A DNA stretch of 64,000 nucleotides from Piliocolobus tephrosceles (Eukaryota > Chordata > Mammalia > Primates > Cercopithecidae): the NCBI RefSeq assembly GCF_002776525.5, contig NC_045436.1:100492272-100556271 (forward strand), written 5' to 3'. Shown here piece after piece: positions 47,107 through 58,794 of the stretch; positions within the stretch are counted from its first letter, which is position 1, and every line of letters starts with the position of its first letter. The translations under genes were made by a program, and so were the position numbers. Under the pieces are notes generated by a model, which was not told the origin of the DNA, did not search any database, and saw only the letters and a list, made by a program, of their open reading frames with translations.

Positions 47107-50100
47107 GACTACTGCTGCAGCCAGAAAGGATAGCACAATATTTGCGTTTAACCCTGGTAAGGTCAGTGCCACTGACAGGGCTGTATATTATAGATTTAAG
47201 TAGAAGTGTTGATTTGTAGTCAGGGTCCAATTTCCCTAAAGCTGAATATTGGCTTGATAAAGTGAGGGAAATTCATGTACCTGAAGGGACCTGTGAAAGG
47301 AAATAGGCCTTCTGGTGTTTCAACTGAACAGCTATTAAATTTTTGTTAGCAGGATCAGGTAGGGCAGTGACAAATTCAGTATTTCATTAGATTCTCTTTC
47401 CTTTGGTGATAAAGGAAGGCTATAGAAGGTTAGCTTTCTGAAAATGATTAATATGTGTAAAAAACATGGATAAACCTTTTTGGGTAATTTCTAGGGTTCA
47501 CTGAAGTGCAATAATAAGATTAACAATGAAGAAGGATAAGGAGGACAGGAAATATATTAGAGAAATAAACTTGTTTCATAATTTTAGATGGAAGCTGTCT
47601 ACTTTTTGCTTTCATCAGCTTGATCTAAAGATCTTTGGTTAGAAAACTTGCTCTATTTTCTGTCTTTGGAGGATTCTTAAGAATTCTTGGCTTAAGTTGT
47701 CCTGATAAAACAGATGTCCAATTGTCCAGATAAGACGGTTTGAATTTTTTTAAATTAGAGAACATAAATCCAAAGACAATGCCTTAGGAGTGTACCATGG
47801 TACTATGGTTGATAGTACCTGGTAAGGTCTTTTTATCAAGGTTTGTGGGCAGTCTTATTTCAGAGGAACAAATCTTATTTAGGTTCTGTTTAGTGTGAAT
47901 GTTATGGGCAGGCCGCTTGTACTTGCTGTAGGTAAGACTGGGTATATGCATTAATCCATTGCAATACTTGGTCATATTAGCTTGCAATAGAGATTGAAGG
48001 TGCAACTCCTAGATATGTGGGGTGGCCTCTTATTAATTTATAAGGTGAAAGCTGATGAATCCCAGAAAGAGTTGATTTTAATGTCATTAAAGCTCATGAA
48101 ATACCTTAGGCCAGAAAAAGTTGAAGACACCTGGATGCATTGCTTATTTTAGTGTTAGAATTTCATTTATTTGCTCTACTTTTTCTGAAGATTGAGGATG
48201 AAATTTCTCTTAGTAAAAGCTAAGGCTTTGCAAAGTTTGTTAAGAACAGTCCCAGGGAAATGTGTGCCCTATCACTGAAGTGAAGGGTTAGATTTCCCCA
48301 TGTGAGAAGCAAACAAACAAAAAAATCAAATAACTTTTTCACTACCATCAGAGCTTTCTCCTCCAGCAAGAAAAAGCCTCAATCCATCTTGAGAATAAGC
48401 AGACAATAACTAAAAGATATTTATTGTCCAGTCATGGGAATGATTGGGGTTGAAGGTATTCAAAGGGACTTGGAACCTTCTTTTCAGTCTTGGCAGGATT
48501 AGGCTGTTGGCAAGTAAGACATACACTGGAAACATCTTTGGCAAGACTCTTAAAATTACCCAGGTAATGATGTTTCAATATCATGTCCAATTTTGATATG
48601 TTAATTTAGGTAAACTTATTTAGGTAATAATTTAGGTAAAATAAAATAATAAAGCATTTTTGCTAATCTCCAGAAGATAATTTGTTATGATCAGACAACA
48701 GTTTTATAACACCACATTATCTTTAAGTAATGTGCATTCTGATCTTCCCTAATGCTTTTTATCTGGATCAGGGGCTTATCTCTGGCAATTAATGATGGCA
48801 TCTTTGAATCTCTCCAGAGTTTTTCCTATTTGGGAGGTGATGGGTACAATTATTTTAGTAAAGGCTGCTTGTTTACCATAGGCCAGTTAGGTCATTATCA
48901 TAGGATTCTGGATCATTATGCTTTGAATGAGTCTCCACTCATTAAAAAGCTTAATTTGTTTTCATTTTTCTGCAAGTATCCGCAGAGATCAGGAAATCTC
49001 TTTTATTCTAAAGCATTACCACATCATAGACCACCTTACAAGCATACTTACTGTCTGTATAAATATTTGCTCTTTAACTCTTGTTACTTGGCTGTCTCAG
49101 AGGCATGAAAAATTCAGCCATTTGGCTGATTTAACTTTTTGGTAGAAGCTGAGATTTTAGTTGTGAATTTAGATCTGTGAAAGCCTGCTTAACATTTTCC
49201 ATTTCTTATTTTTAGGTACAAACAAAATTAAATCAGGATTGTCCAGGGATGTTTCCTGAAAATTCTCCCACAGAGGTCAAACAATAAATAATGAGATTTT
49301 CCTTCCTTAAGTTAAAAAATGAGAGCATCCCAGCACTTTGGGAGGCCGAGACGGGTGGATCACGAGGTCAGGAGATCGAGACCATCCTGGCTAACACGGT
49401 GAAACCTCGTCTCTACTAAAAATACAAAAAAATTAGCCGGGTAAGGTGGCGGGCGCCTGTAGTCCCAGCTACTCGGGAGGCTGAGGTAGGAGAATGGCGT
49501 AAACCCAGGAGGCGGAGCTTGCAGTGAGCTGAGATCCGGCCACTGCACTCCAGCCCGGGCGACAGAGCAAGATTCCACCTCAAAAAAAAAACAAAAAACA
49601 AACAAACAAAAAACAAACAAACAAAAAAAAATGAGAGCTGCTGGGTACATGGTGTTATAGCAACCAACAGAGATCTTTAAAAGGGAGAGTAACAATATTT
49701 CACAGGAAGTAAGGTATCTAGCTGAGGAGTGCTGAGTCTGAACATTATGGGGAATCATCACATTGGTAGAGACAATAGAACCTTATCAGCTGAAGCTTTC
49801 ACAAACTCTGCTACTACATCTTTTACACAGGGTAGCTATGCATTGGCCAGTGGACTGAAATAAGCAACGGGTTTCTGATTGTTTCCCTGTAGTTGAGACA
49901 GTATTCCAATGCCTACCTAGAACATCAGGTATAAAAAGAAAAACAGTTTGTAATAGCTAAACAAAAGAAGGGGGCCTTCTTTAGTTTAGTTTCCCAGGAA
50001 AAATGTTCAGTGATCTTAGAAGAATTCAGCATCCTGTGCTCCAAAATCCAGATATCCTTAAAAAGCCTAGGATTCCTTTTGGTAACTGCACTAGGAATTT

Positions 50101-50130
50101 CCTAGACTGTAGAGATGACTCATTCTTTAT
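47107..50130 (-). pseudogene. endogenous retroviral pol fossil (RT end, RNase H, integrase)
   Basis: Reading the minus strand, three blocks appear in pol order. 49839-49871 encodes PVAYFSPLANA, the connection/RNase H boundary of gammaretrovirus-like pol. 49041-49070 encodes ANIYTDSKYA, the RNase H stretch with a catalytic Asp. 48156-48203 encodes FHPQSSEKVEQ and following residues, from the integrase core. In-frame stops occur, for instance just after the first block and within the RNase H block, so it is dead. A young Alu (49327-49625) splits it. No gag, env or flanking LTR was recognised. ERV1/gamma-like class is inferred from the motifs; the family is not assigned. Confidence 0.8.
49327..49625 (+). 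mobile_element. 5'-truncated young cercopithecine AluY (AluYR-type)
   Basis: Starts inside the Alu at atcccagcactttgggaggc, missing about 27-30 nt of the 5' end. Has tggcgtaaacccaggaggc and gctgagatccggccactgc as in Old World monkey copies. Duplication aaaaaatgagagc at 49314-49326 and 49626-49638. The A-rich tail contains aaac units. Inserted into the retroviral pol fossil. Confidence 0.93.
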
Positions 50131-50149
50131 AATGGTCATGTTGATCCAT

Positions 50150-50320
50150 TGTACAAATAGTTTATACTTTTTCTTTTAACTAGTCCTCTGCTGGTAGACA
50201 ACTGGGCTGTTTCTGGTCTTTTGCTGTTGAGATAATGAAGCTATGAGTAGCCAGAATATATGTCACACATGTGTGACCCTATCTACAAGTGGAAATGTCT
50301 TCGGGAATAGCTGGACATGG
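50150..50320 (-). mobile_element. possible L1M fragment
   Basis: Reverse-strand pattern gacaactgggctgtttctgg ... ataatgaagctatgagtag resembles an eroded L1 ORF2 3' region. Confidence 0.4.
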
Positions 50321-50429
50321 GGTTAAAGAATACTGGCAGAACTTGCTTCTCTGTCCATCCCCAGCTCCCCATTCTGGGTTGCCCTCATTCTCAGGCATGC
50401 TCTTCCCTCATTGCCTGGCAAGCACTCTG

Positions 50430-50500
50430 TAGGCAGACTCCGCATTTAAACCCTGGATCTATCACTTACTGGTAGTATGATTTGTGAAAGTGTACCTGTA
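50430..50500 (+). mobile_element. MIR 5' fragment
   Basis: ggcagactccgcatttaaac followed by tggatctatcacttactgg matches the MIR tRNA-derived/core junction. Confidence 0.5.
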
Positions 50501-50724
50501 GATACATGCATTTATATGCCTAATATATCCCATTGTCACTACAAAATACAACATAAAATTAAAATCTAAAATAAGATGCATAGTGAAGAAAATTCAAAGC
50601 AAATTTATTAAAAATATAATACTGATTATGTTTGGTTGGATATTGGCATATCATTTCAATGCATACATTTTCAAAAAATATCTATGCAAATATGTATTGC
50701 TTTTATACTATTAAAATAACCAAT

Positions 50725-50840
50725 AAGCCATTTAACAAACTCTTATTGAGTGTCTACTTAGCTAGATACTCATCTGGGCAGCAAGGATAGAGGAGTGAGC
50801 AAGAGACAAAACTGTCTGCCCTGTGGAGCTCACATTCTTA
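50725..50840 (-). mobile_element. L2/MIR-class ancient repeat fragment
   Basis: actcttattgagtgtctact ... ctgccctgtggagctcacat is the familiar reverse-strand pattern of an ancient LINE-derived repeat. Confidence 0.55.
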
Positions 50841-50869
50841 TGACAATAGTACTCCATGAAGAATGCAAC

Positions 50870-51095
50870 AGAAGCAGACCTGGATTAGACAAGAGAAATA
50901 TGGGTTCTGTCCTAACTGCTACCTACAGCTATGTGACCTTCAGGAAGTCACTCAATGTCACTGAACCTCAGTATTCTCACCTAAAAGATAGGGATACAAT
51001 ACCCATTAACAGGGTTACTGTGAGAATTAAGTAAAGTCATGGGCATGTGAGTACTCTAAAATGTAAATCATTGTGCAAATATGAGGTATAATAAT
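50870..51095 (+). mobile_element. MIR SINE, nearly full length
   Basis: Forward MIR with ctatgtgaccttcaggaagt, cactgaacctcagtattctc, acagggttactgtgagaatt in order. The overlapping 79-codon frame is incidental. Confidence 0.85.
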
Positions 51096-51604
51096 AAGGT
51101 ATAATTATTGTGGGCTTTTCTAAGTAAAGAACAATATTGTCAATTTTTTTTATTATTGTGTCTGTAAGAAGTATGAAAGGATGCTATATTTAAATCCTTT
51201 CTACTGGAATTGCTGAAAAGTCTGAAGAGTTATCTGAATGTAAAATTGTACCTTTAGTTTTATATGAGGAAGAAAATGTGCAAAATCTCTTTTATCATTT
51301 AAATGAAAACAGAAAAGAATTTTTAGGATCAAGCTCATGGTCAAAGTTTTTATTATCTAGGGAAGGTATTACAGTTTTACCACTGCTGAAAGTGCATTTG
51401 CTAAATTCTGTCTACTTTACAAAAAAAAATCAATTAAATTTAAGCCATAATGAAATTCTCTTGATTTAAATATTGTCTAATGCATGAAATGTTACTTTTT
51501 TGTTCTGCTATTTCATTTTCACCAAATATTATTCTTGAGCGATCTCATCTAAGGAAAGAGTGCACAGAGTTACTTACATTGTGAATCATAGAGTTTTGTT
51601 AATG
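51096..51604. other. no recognised gene or repeat
   Basis: AT-rich. A 63-codon frame (51278-51469) has no recognisable motif. Confidence 0.45.
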
Positions 51605-51790
51605 GAAAGAACATTAAGGATTCTCCAACCCAATCCCTCATCTTACATTTGAAAAAGTAGAGCTCCTAGAAAGCTAAATGGCTTTCACTCACAGCTAGCG
51701 AGGTCAACAGCTGGGCAGGGACTCCTGGTTTTTGACTCCCAGTTCAGCACAATCAGCTTAGTGATCATTCCAATATAGTCAGGCTTCTCA
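51605..51790 (-). mobile_element. MIR-like fragment
   Basis: ccaacccaatccctcatctt ... actcacagctagcgaggtc follows the reverse MIR layout with strong divergence. Confidence 0.55.
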
Positions 51791-52214
51791 ACACTGTATG
51801 TCTCCTTTGTAAGGTCCCATGGATCCCTGGAGCAGTGTCCAGTGACACAGGAAATGAAAACTTCATAGTTTATTGTTAGATAACATCAGTGTCATTTTTC
51901 TGTTGTATACTGAATATTCCTGTGGTTGAATTTTAAAAAGTTTACTTAGTTTAACTCGTCCTTTCTCTTTCTTTTGGTCCAAGTTGCATTGTCACTCCAG
52001 TGTTTCTCTTCTAACAATCAAGCTCCAGAATTCAAGAGCAGAGCAATAAAACTTCTCACTCTCAACTTTACCTTTCAAGTTAGATTTATATCTTCATTTA
52101 GAAGGATACAAGAGTATATCTTCTGTACTTTAAACTTGTATACTTACTTTTAGAGCAACCCATGCCTTTAGCTTTTTGCTATGATTCTGTTTTGACCAAC
52201 TATTCTTATTTTAT
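51791..52214. other. no recognised gene or repeat
   Basis: Nothing supported in this stretch. Confidence 0.45.
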
Positions 52215-52487
52215 TTTATTTTTAGAGATGGGGTTTTGCTCTGTCACCCAGGCTGGAGTGCAGTGGCACCATCATGGCTCACTGCAGTCCCAAACTCCTG
52301 CACTCAAGCAGCCCTCCCACCTCAGCTTCCCAAGTAGCTGAGACTATAGGCGTGCACCACCACTTCAGTCTAATTATCTTATTTTTGTAGAGATGGGATC
52401 TTGCTCTGTTGACTAGGCTGGTCTCTTGGACCAAAACCTTAGCATTCTAAAGGGCTGGGATTATAGACGTGAGCCATTGTGACTGGC
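52215..52487 (-). mobile_element. AluJ-type SINE
   Basis: Reverse dimeric Alu, highly diverged (tagagatggggttttgctct; ggctgggattatagacgtga). Confidence 0.9.
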
Positions 52488-53404
52488 CTGATGCACAGTT
52501 CTTTGAAATCTCAAACATCTATCTTAGAGGCAGAAGAACAAACAAACGAAGCAAACAACAAAGACTTGCAGTTGTGCTCGTGACTGTTTACAATGGTGTA
52601 AGAAACTAGCACTGTCCCATTTCATGGCTCCCATCAACACTACTTGTAATGTAGAAGACTCACCCCACCCCCAAAGAGCCCTGTGCTGGCTTCATCCTGC
52701 TTTTTCTCTGCAAGGGCTGGCTACTCTGGAAGGCCTTTGCATTATTTCACATGTGACAAAATCCACCATCAGCATCCTCTCTGATAAGGCCACCCTTCTC
52801 CTTTTCTGTTGTTTGTGACTTGTTCTTACTTTAAAGGATGCAGGGTGGCAGAATTTCTGTTTCTGCACCAGCTCTGGCATTTAGTCTTTATTGCCTTTAG
52901 CTCTGGCAAGCAGTGTTTTTAGCTCCATCCAGAGGCCTGCAAACAAAGGTACCTCGTAAGTTTCACAAGGTTGTTACTAATGATTACTGCTCCTCAGCAC
53001 CTTGGTTAGACTTGGTCAGGATTTGTTTTCCAAAAGAAAATAGCCTTTGATTAGGCATGGGTTGTGTTAAGTGCAGCTAAAAACAATAAGCTGATCTTTA
53101 TTTTTAATGTTGTTGTTAGTAGTGAGTAAATGTTATTTTTAAAGTAAAACTCTATGTAAGTGTTTTAAATGATCAGTGTTCATGCAAGTTAGAAAAATGT
53201 AGCAGAGTGAACATATTTACTTCTGACCATCCCTTTTCCCATTTGAATCTGAAGCTTATATTTGCCTGGACTTTTGGCCATTAAAAATAAACATTTGAAA
53301 AATAATTATGACTATCAGGTCAAAGTTTGCTAACAGATTTTGACATTGTGTCAGTGAATAGAGAAGCCAAACAAAGGAAATATGGTAGAAAAAAAAGGAC
53401 TTTG
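52488..53404. other. no recognised gene or repeat
   Basis: Frames at 52624-52880 overlap on both strands and show no protein signature. Confidence 0.45.
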
Positions 53405-53520
53405 AGTAGGAATCTAGGAAGAGCCTCTGTAACTTGCTGTGTGACCCTAAGCAACCTACTTCATCACTCTGTCTCTTTAACTTTCAAGTGAGGCTGTCAG
53501 ACTGGATTAGCTGACAGAGC
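53405..53520 (+). mobile_element. MIR fragment
   Basis: Forward MIR core: acttgctgtgtgaccctaag then caacctacttcatcactctg. Confidence 0.72.
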
Positions 53521-53561
53521 ACTTCTGGCATTAATTATCTATAATATTCTACATCTCTGTG

Positions 53562-53589
<28 letters not shown>
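53562..53589. repeat. T(28) homopolymer
   Basis: Isolated run of 28 T with no attached Alu or L1 body. Confidence 0.95.
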
Positions 53590-53593
<4 letters not shown>

Positions 53594-55975
53594 ACTAGGA
53601 ATTACTAGGTGTGGAGGGGTGAGATGGTTTTCATTTTGTTTCTCAATCAACAAGGTATATTGTTCATTTCTCATCATTTGAGACCATCTGTTTCATGACA
53701 TTGCAGATTTACAGCCCATGTTTCAAGGCACCCACATTATCTATATTGCAAACATGGAGGGTCACAGAATGTTTTTAATAAGTTAGAACCAAAACAGCAG
53801 GACTATTACATAAGCTTCTCAGAACAGGCATGTGTTAAAGAAACTAATCACAGAAGCTCAAGTCGTAACATTAAGCAGAACCCAAAGAGGAGCATTTACC
53901 CTCTATTGCAAACAGTCATTTTTAGTTGGTCCATGATTGAGTGTAATGTTTCGATAATACATTTAAAGAGCAGAGTTTGCAAGCTTCTGATGCACAGACT
54001 ATTATTAACATACATTTTTTCTTCTTTTATCGAAGCGATAAATTCTCCACGATTATTTTGTGATGTAGTCAGAGGGAAGTCATTGAGTTTTTATAGTTTC
54101 ACAATGCATGTGCTTTCCAAGACCCTACAGAGCTGTGGGACTTCGTTCTGGTTTATAAGCAGGCAAAGACAGAGTAAGAGGAAACTTGAGTAAAACTAAT
54201 GTCAACAAAAAGAAAAACTTTGAAGGCTAAGGTTTTCTTTTATCTGAAATCAGGTTTAGTTTCAATGCAATTTCCTCTTTTGATCCTGCTGTCTGCAATA
54301 ATGTCAGCAACCTTGAGTTTATTTATGGCTCCCTGGCATAATCTAACTGTGTGTGGAAGCCTGGTACCAGGCTTCCCTAAATACTTTGGTGATAAAGGTC
54401 AGTCCAGAGCAGAATTATGAGGGGAAGCAGCTATCTTTACTCTCTTCCGTCTGATTTAGCAGTTACGTATCAACCCAGAGTTAGAAGTGGGCCTCTATAA
54501 AAGAGGAAAACTTAGAGGTGGCTATGTAGATTTGTATTTTATAGACACACACACATATATATCTAAGTAGGCATTCAAATATGGCCTGGTAAGTTGAATT
54601 TAGGAAGAGATAGCTGTGGTCAAAAGTAGCAAAAATCAGGATTATAATGACCATCAAATCAAATAGCAGTTTCCACTTGTATCTCCAGGTCTGCAATCAA
54701 GGCTAACATTCACTCATAATCAATGAAAGAAAGTCAACAACACAAAGGGGGTCTCCACATTCTTGAGTTTCTGACACTTCGGTTCTACACCTAGTAGGAA
54801 ACTCAACTGACTGTCTTAAAATTTTGACTTACCAGTTGTGAAAATACTGAAATGATAGAGAATTTACTTAAACTTGGAGATCAAATATTAATTACAGCTG
54901 AAATAACATCCTTTACAGACTGTTTTGTTTAGCAGCATCTTTCTTTTATCCATCAAAAATGATAGAGATATTTGTTTGGGTTTTCAAATTCCATTTGCTC
55001 TGTTAAAACAGCATTGCAGCCAAAAGACTCTAATGAAAGTCTCCCTGTGACAAGCCTAAACAATGATCCAATAGGAATTAAAAACCAAACTAATGAGAAA
55101 ATGATGTAAAAGGCCAGCTTTCTGCTCTCCCCACGAGGATTTTAATTACAGAGAAATCAACAGCTGTGCCAGGGGTAATGCAGGAGTGCTGGCCATGCAA
55201 AATAACACCTTGGAGGGAATGAATTTGAAGTAAATGGGCTGGAAATATTGGTTTTCCAAGCAATCAACAACAACACCTGAGGGGCAACATAGAGCCTTTA
55301 ATTTGGTTAAGTGTGCTGATCCCAAACTTAAGTATAGCAAATGAATTCCCTTCAGTGTGTGGATACGTGTGATCCCTGATTAAATGGAAAACTAATCTTT
55401 CACATACACTGCCTAGTAACAAGACCTGGGAAAGCAAGATGAAGTCCAGCCCAGGACCTCAAAACCCACTATATATTTTCCTTATGTGTGAAAGTAAGTG
55501 TTCTCCTGACCCTATCACTCACTGTAGGAATACAATGTTATTCCATACTGTTGTTTCTTTTCTGTACAGCTCACCTTATACAGAATATTTTGAACAAAAG
55601 TTTTTTCTCTCACTTCAGGAGGGCTTATATCTTTTTCTCCTCCTGCTCCTTTCTATGTGAAGGTTATGGTTAAACTGAAATTACCTAAAACATGCTTTTA
55701 TTAATCAGCTCACTAATGAGAAGCTTAAATATACCCCTGGATACGAAAAATACTACTGTGTCAACCAATAAAGTAAACCAAAAACCAATCTCAAATAGGT
55801 TCAAAATAGTACCATAGGTTCAAATAGGTTCAAATAGTATAATAATGCAAAAGAAAATATTTTCAGCCTTTGTGATTAGACAATAACCTTGAGCTTTTAT
55901 TATTCCTTTCTTTTTCTTTTTCTTTTTTATTTTTTTACATGAGTATTGTGATACATTTGGCCCATGACTTCAGTG
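53590..55975. other. 2.4 kb free of recognised repeats
   Basis: Unusually clean for this window. No exon with coding signature: the 95-codon (53906-54193) and 73-codon frames have no motif. The part 54900-55450 has even base composition with TAATTA and CAGCTG words and is the most plausible place for a conserved non-coding element. Short CA/TA runs near 54545. Confidence 0.45.
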
Positions 55976-55983
55976 TTCTATGA

Positions 55984-56289
55984 CAGCGGTCCCCAACCTT
56001 TTTGGCACCAGGGACTGATTTCCACCTACGGAGGGAGGGGAGATGATTTCGGGATGAAACTGTTCTCAGGTATTAGATTCTCATAAGGAACACACAGCCT
56101 AGATCACTTGCATGCACAATTCACAATAGGGTTCACGCTCTGAGAATTGAATGCTGCCGCTGATCCGACAGGAGGCAGAGCTCTGGCAGTAATGCCCACT
56201 TGCCTGCAACTCAGTTCCTGCTATGTGACCTGGTTCCTAACAGACCACGGACCGGTACAGGTCTGTGGCCCTTGGGTTGGGGACCCCTT
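55984..56289 (+). mobile_element. MER1B-type hAT (Charlie3-derived) transposon
   Basis: Complete non-autonomous element of 306 bp. The left terminus cagcggtccccaaccttttt and the right terminus ending ttggggacccct are inverted repeats. A perfect 8-bp duplication ttctatga lies at 55976-55983 and 56290-56297. Internal ttagattctcataaggaac fits MER1B. No transposase. Confidence 0.92.
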
Positions 56290-56514
56290 TTCTATGACAC
56301 ATCACAAAATGAAAGACAATCATTTTTGTTGAGGAAAGGAAATAAGCACTTTAGTTCACCAATTAGGGGTGTAGCCCTATTTACTCACTCTGGACATTCT
56401 TTTCCTGGGGACAGGCAGCTGGACACACTGACCATGCGGGATGACACAGCTCAGTCTCTCAGGGCTTTCTGCACAGGACAGCAGCTTTGGGAAGTGGAAA
56501 GAGCCAGTGGTTAG

Positions 56515-56600
56515 AGTCCCAGTTGAGTTCAAAGTTCACTTAGCTCAGCTGTGTGATTCAAGCAGCTTGCTTAACCTTTCCGAGCCTTGGTTTGTTTAAT
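56515..56600 (+). mobile_element. MIR fragment (forward)
   Basis: ttagctcagctgtgtgattc ... gcttaacctttccgagcct follows the MIR core. Confidence 0.65.
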
Positions 56601-56602
56601 TA

Positions 56603-56685
56603 AGCAACTTACCCAAGGTAGCTTTGTTAGAAGGTAGAAGAGCCAGCATTTAATTTAAGGCTGCCTGACTTTAAGCCTGTGTTAA
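56603..56685 (-). mobile_element. MIR fragment (reverse)
   Basis: gcaacttacccaaggtagct ... agagccagcatttaattta is a reverse MIR core abutting the forward copy, giving a convergent pair. Confidence 0.6.
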
Positions 56686-57053
56686 CTTTATTTCTGTTTT
56701 CATGGTAAAGATGCATGTCTCACATGTAGTCAATATACAGAAGATTAAACATATATTTATTTCATTAGAAGGATCTACTTCCTTCCTGAATGCTTCACAA
56801 AATTCTGGCTGCTGCACACTTTATAACAAGATAGTTCTGTGAGTCCACAGCTCTCAATCCTGACTGAACGGTCTGTGGCTGCGTTCCACCTGCAGCTCTG
56901 CTCTGCTGCCATGTCCCAGGTTCTTCTCTGTACTGTGCCAATGCTAGAAACTGCTGAGGGAAAGAAAGTCTACATTTCAATGTAGAAGCCCAATCTTCAG
57001 AGTCAGTGCTAATGGTCTCCTGATCTGCGAAAAACAGGAAAACAGGGCTACAT
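56686..57053. other. no recognised gene or repeat
   Basis: Nothing supported here. Confidence 0.45.
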
Positions 57054-57067
57054 TCTGGCAGGTTGTT

Positions 57068-57390
57068 GTTTTTTTTTTTTTTTTTTTGTACTTATTTATT
57101 TGAGACAGGGTCTTAGTCTTGCTCTGTCACCCAGGCTGGAGTACAATGGCATGATCATGGCTCCCTGCAGCCTTGACTTCCAGGGCTCAATGAATCCTCC
57201 CACCTCAGCCTCCTTAGTAGCAGGGACTACAGGCACGTGCCACCAAGCCTGGCTAATATTTTTTATTTCTAGTAGAGACAAAATCTCGCCATGTTTCCCA
57301 GGCTGGTCTTGAACTCCTGGGCTCAAGCAATCCTCCCGTCTTGGCCCTACAAAGTGCTGGGATTATGGGTGGGAATCACTGTGCCTGGCC
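57068..57390 (-). mobile_element. AluJ-type SINE
   Basis: Reverse full-length Alu with a 21-base T tract and a second low-complexity linker. Short flanking match tctggca at 57054-57060 and 57391-57397. Overlapping frames on both strands are Alu-derived. Confidence 0.92.
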
Positions 57391-57639
57391 TCTGGCAGTT
57401 TTTTTTGTTTTTTCTTTTTGCTCCCTTTCTTATTTTATTTTAGATTTGTATTGCAACTGTTTTTAAAATCCTGGGTACCTTCTTCTTCCTTTGTTCCCCA
57501 TGCTGAAGACTCAGAAAATATCTGGGATTCTATCTGTTGGCTATACATTGCTACTGCTGGAGCTGGAAGTCACCTTGATAGGCATTGCCTCCACTCAGCT
57601 ATCAGAAAAAAATAGTTTAGTATTCAGTAGACCAGACTT

Positions 57640-57755
57640 TCTGGGAATGCAGTGACCATGTCTGGTTTTTTCCTATTTTCTGCCCATTATCTAGCATGGT
57701 GCTTGGGTCATAGGAAGCACTCCATAAATATTTGCCAAATGCATAAGTGAATAAA
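57640..57755 (+). mobile_element. L2 3'-end fragment
   Basis: gtgcttgggtcataggaagc followed by actccataaatatttgccaa matches the forward L2 3' terminus. Confidence 0.6.
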
Positions 57756-57959
57756 CCGTTATAAAACTCGTCACAGGTTGTTTTTCCCAACAGGCCTTCA
57801 CTATTTGTTTCATATCTAGTAACTTCATACAGTGGATACATTTGTCTAGATGCTAAGGGGTGTATTTACAACTAAAACATCCTTGTGAATTTATAGGAAA
57901 TCATGTTTTCCAATATTAGTCATGTGCTGATAGTGTTTTCCAGCTTTTTCTAAGATCAC

Positions 57960-58740
57960 AGGGCAACATGTATTGTAAAATAATAAACTTTATTTTTTAG
58001 ATGTATATTAGATTTATAGAAAAATTATAAAGGGAGGACAGAAGGTCCTCATCTACCCCATAGCCGGTCTCCTATTATTAGCATCCTATGTTAGGATGGC
58101 ACATTTGTTACAATTAGCAGACTAATACTGATACAAAGTTCACACTTTACAGAGATTTCCTCAGTTTTTACCTAATGTCCTTTTTCCTTTCCAGGATCCC
58201 ATTGAAGTTACCATGCTACATTTAACAGTCATGTCTGCTGGCTCCTCTTGGTTGAGATAATTTCTCAGGCTTTCTTTGACTTTGATGACCTTGATAGTTT
58301 TGAGGAGTACTGGTCAGGCATTTTACAGCAGGTCCCTCAACTGGAATTTGGTTATCTTTTTCATGATTAGATTAATATAGTAGGATTTTGGCACCCAGAA
58401 AGACCATAGAGATAAAGTACCATTTTTCACCACTTCACGTGTCAGAGTACTTACTATCAAGATGACTTATCATTGCAGATGTTGACCTTAATTACCTGGC
58501 TGCAGTGGGGCTTTGTCAGGTTTTTCCACCGTGAAGTTACTTCCTCCACTTGGCTTTCCATATGGTACTCTTTGGAAGGCAGTCACTGTGCACAGCTTAC
58601 ACTTGAGGAGCGGAGAGTTTTGCCTTCTATACCCTCCAGGGAGAGTATGTACATACATTATTTGGAATTCTGCCTGGAAGATTTATCTCTTCTTCCCCAC
58701 TTATTAATTAATTAATTAATTTACGTTAGTATAAACCTAT
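57960..58740. mobile_element. L1M-type (ME/MC-age) 3' UTR-like sequence
   Basis: Series of words characteristic of an old L1 3' region: tagaaaaattataaagggag, tgtcctttttcctttccagg, gttttgaggagtactggtca, tcttgattt-like gacttatcattgcagatgtt. Orientation not assigned. Ends in an attaattaatta run just before the young L1. The 80-codon frame here is incidental. Confidence 0.6.
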
Positions 58741-58759
58741 GAATATTTATTTATGCTTT

Positions 58760-58772
58760 AAGATATAATCCA
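58760..58772. repeat. predicted left target-site duplication of the young L1
   Basis: The sequence gcttt/aagatataatcc fits the L1 endonuclease site (cut between T and A on the opposite strand). The right copy lies outside the window, so this is a prediction. Confidence 0.5.
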
Positions 58773-58783
58773 GGGGGGCGGAG

Positions 58784-58794
58784 CAAGATGGCCG
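58784..58794 (+). promoter_or_regulatory. YY1-type site at the L1 5' end
   Basis: caagatggccg, 11-21 bases from the element start. In human L1 the corresponding site binds YY1 and positions transcription start. The same word occurs at the 5' ends of both dead L1PA copies here (reverse strand). Confidence 0.75.

Noticed and set aside
46883..47230. 115-codon minus-strand frame
   Set aside because: It crosses the N gap and a purine microsatellite; low-complexity Ser/Phe/Pro artefact.
52624..52880. Overlapping 62-64-codon frames on both strands as an exon
   Set aside because: No splice context or protein motif could be recognised.
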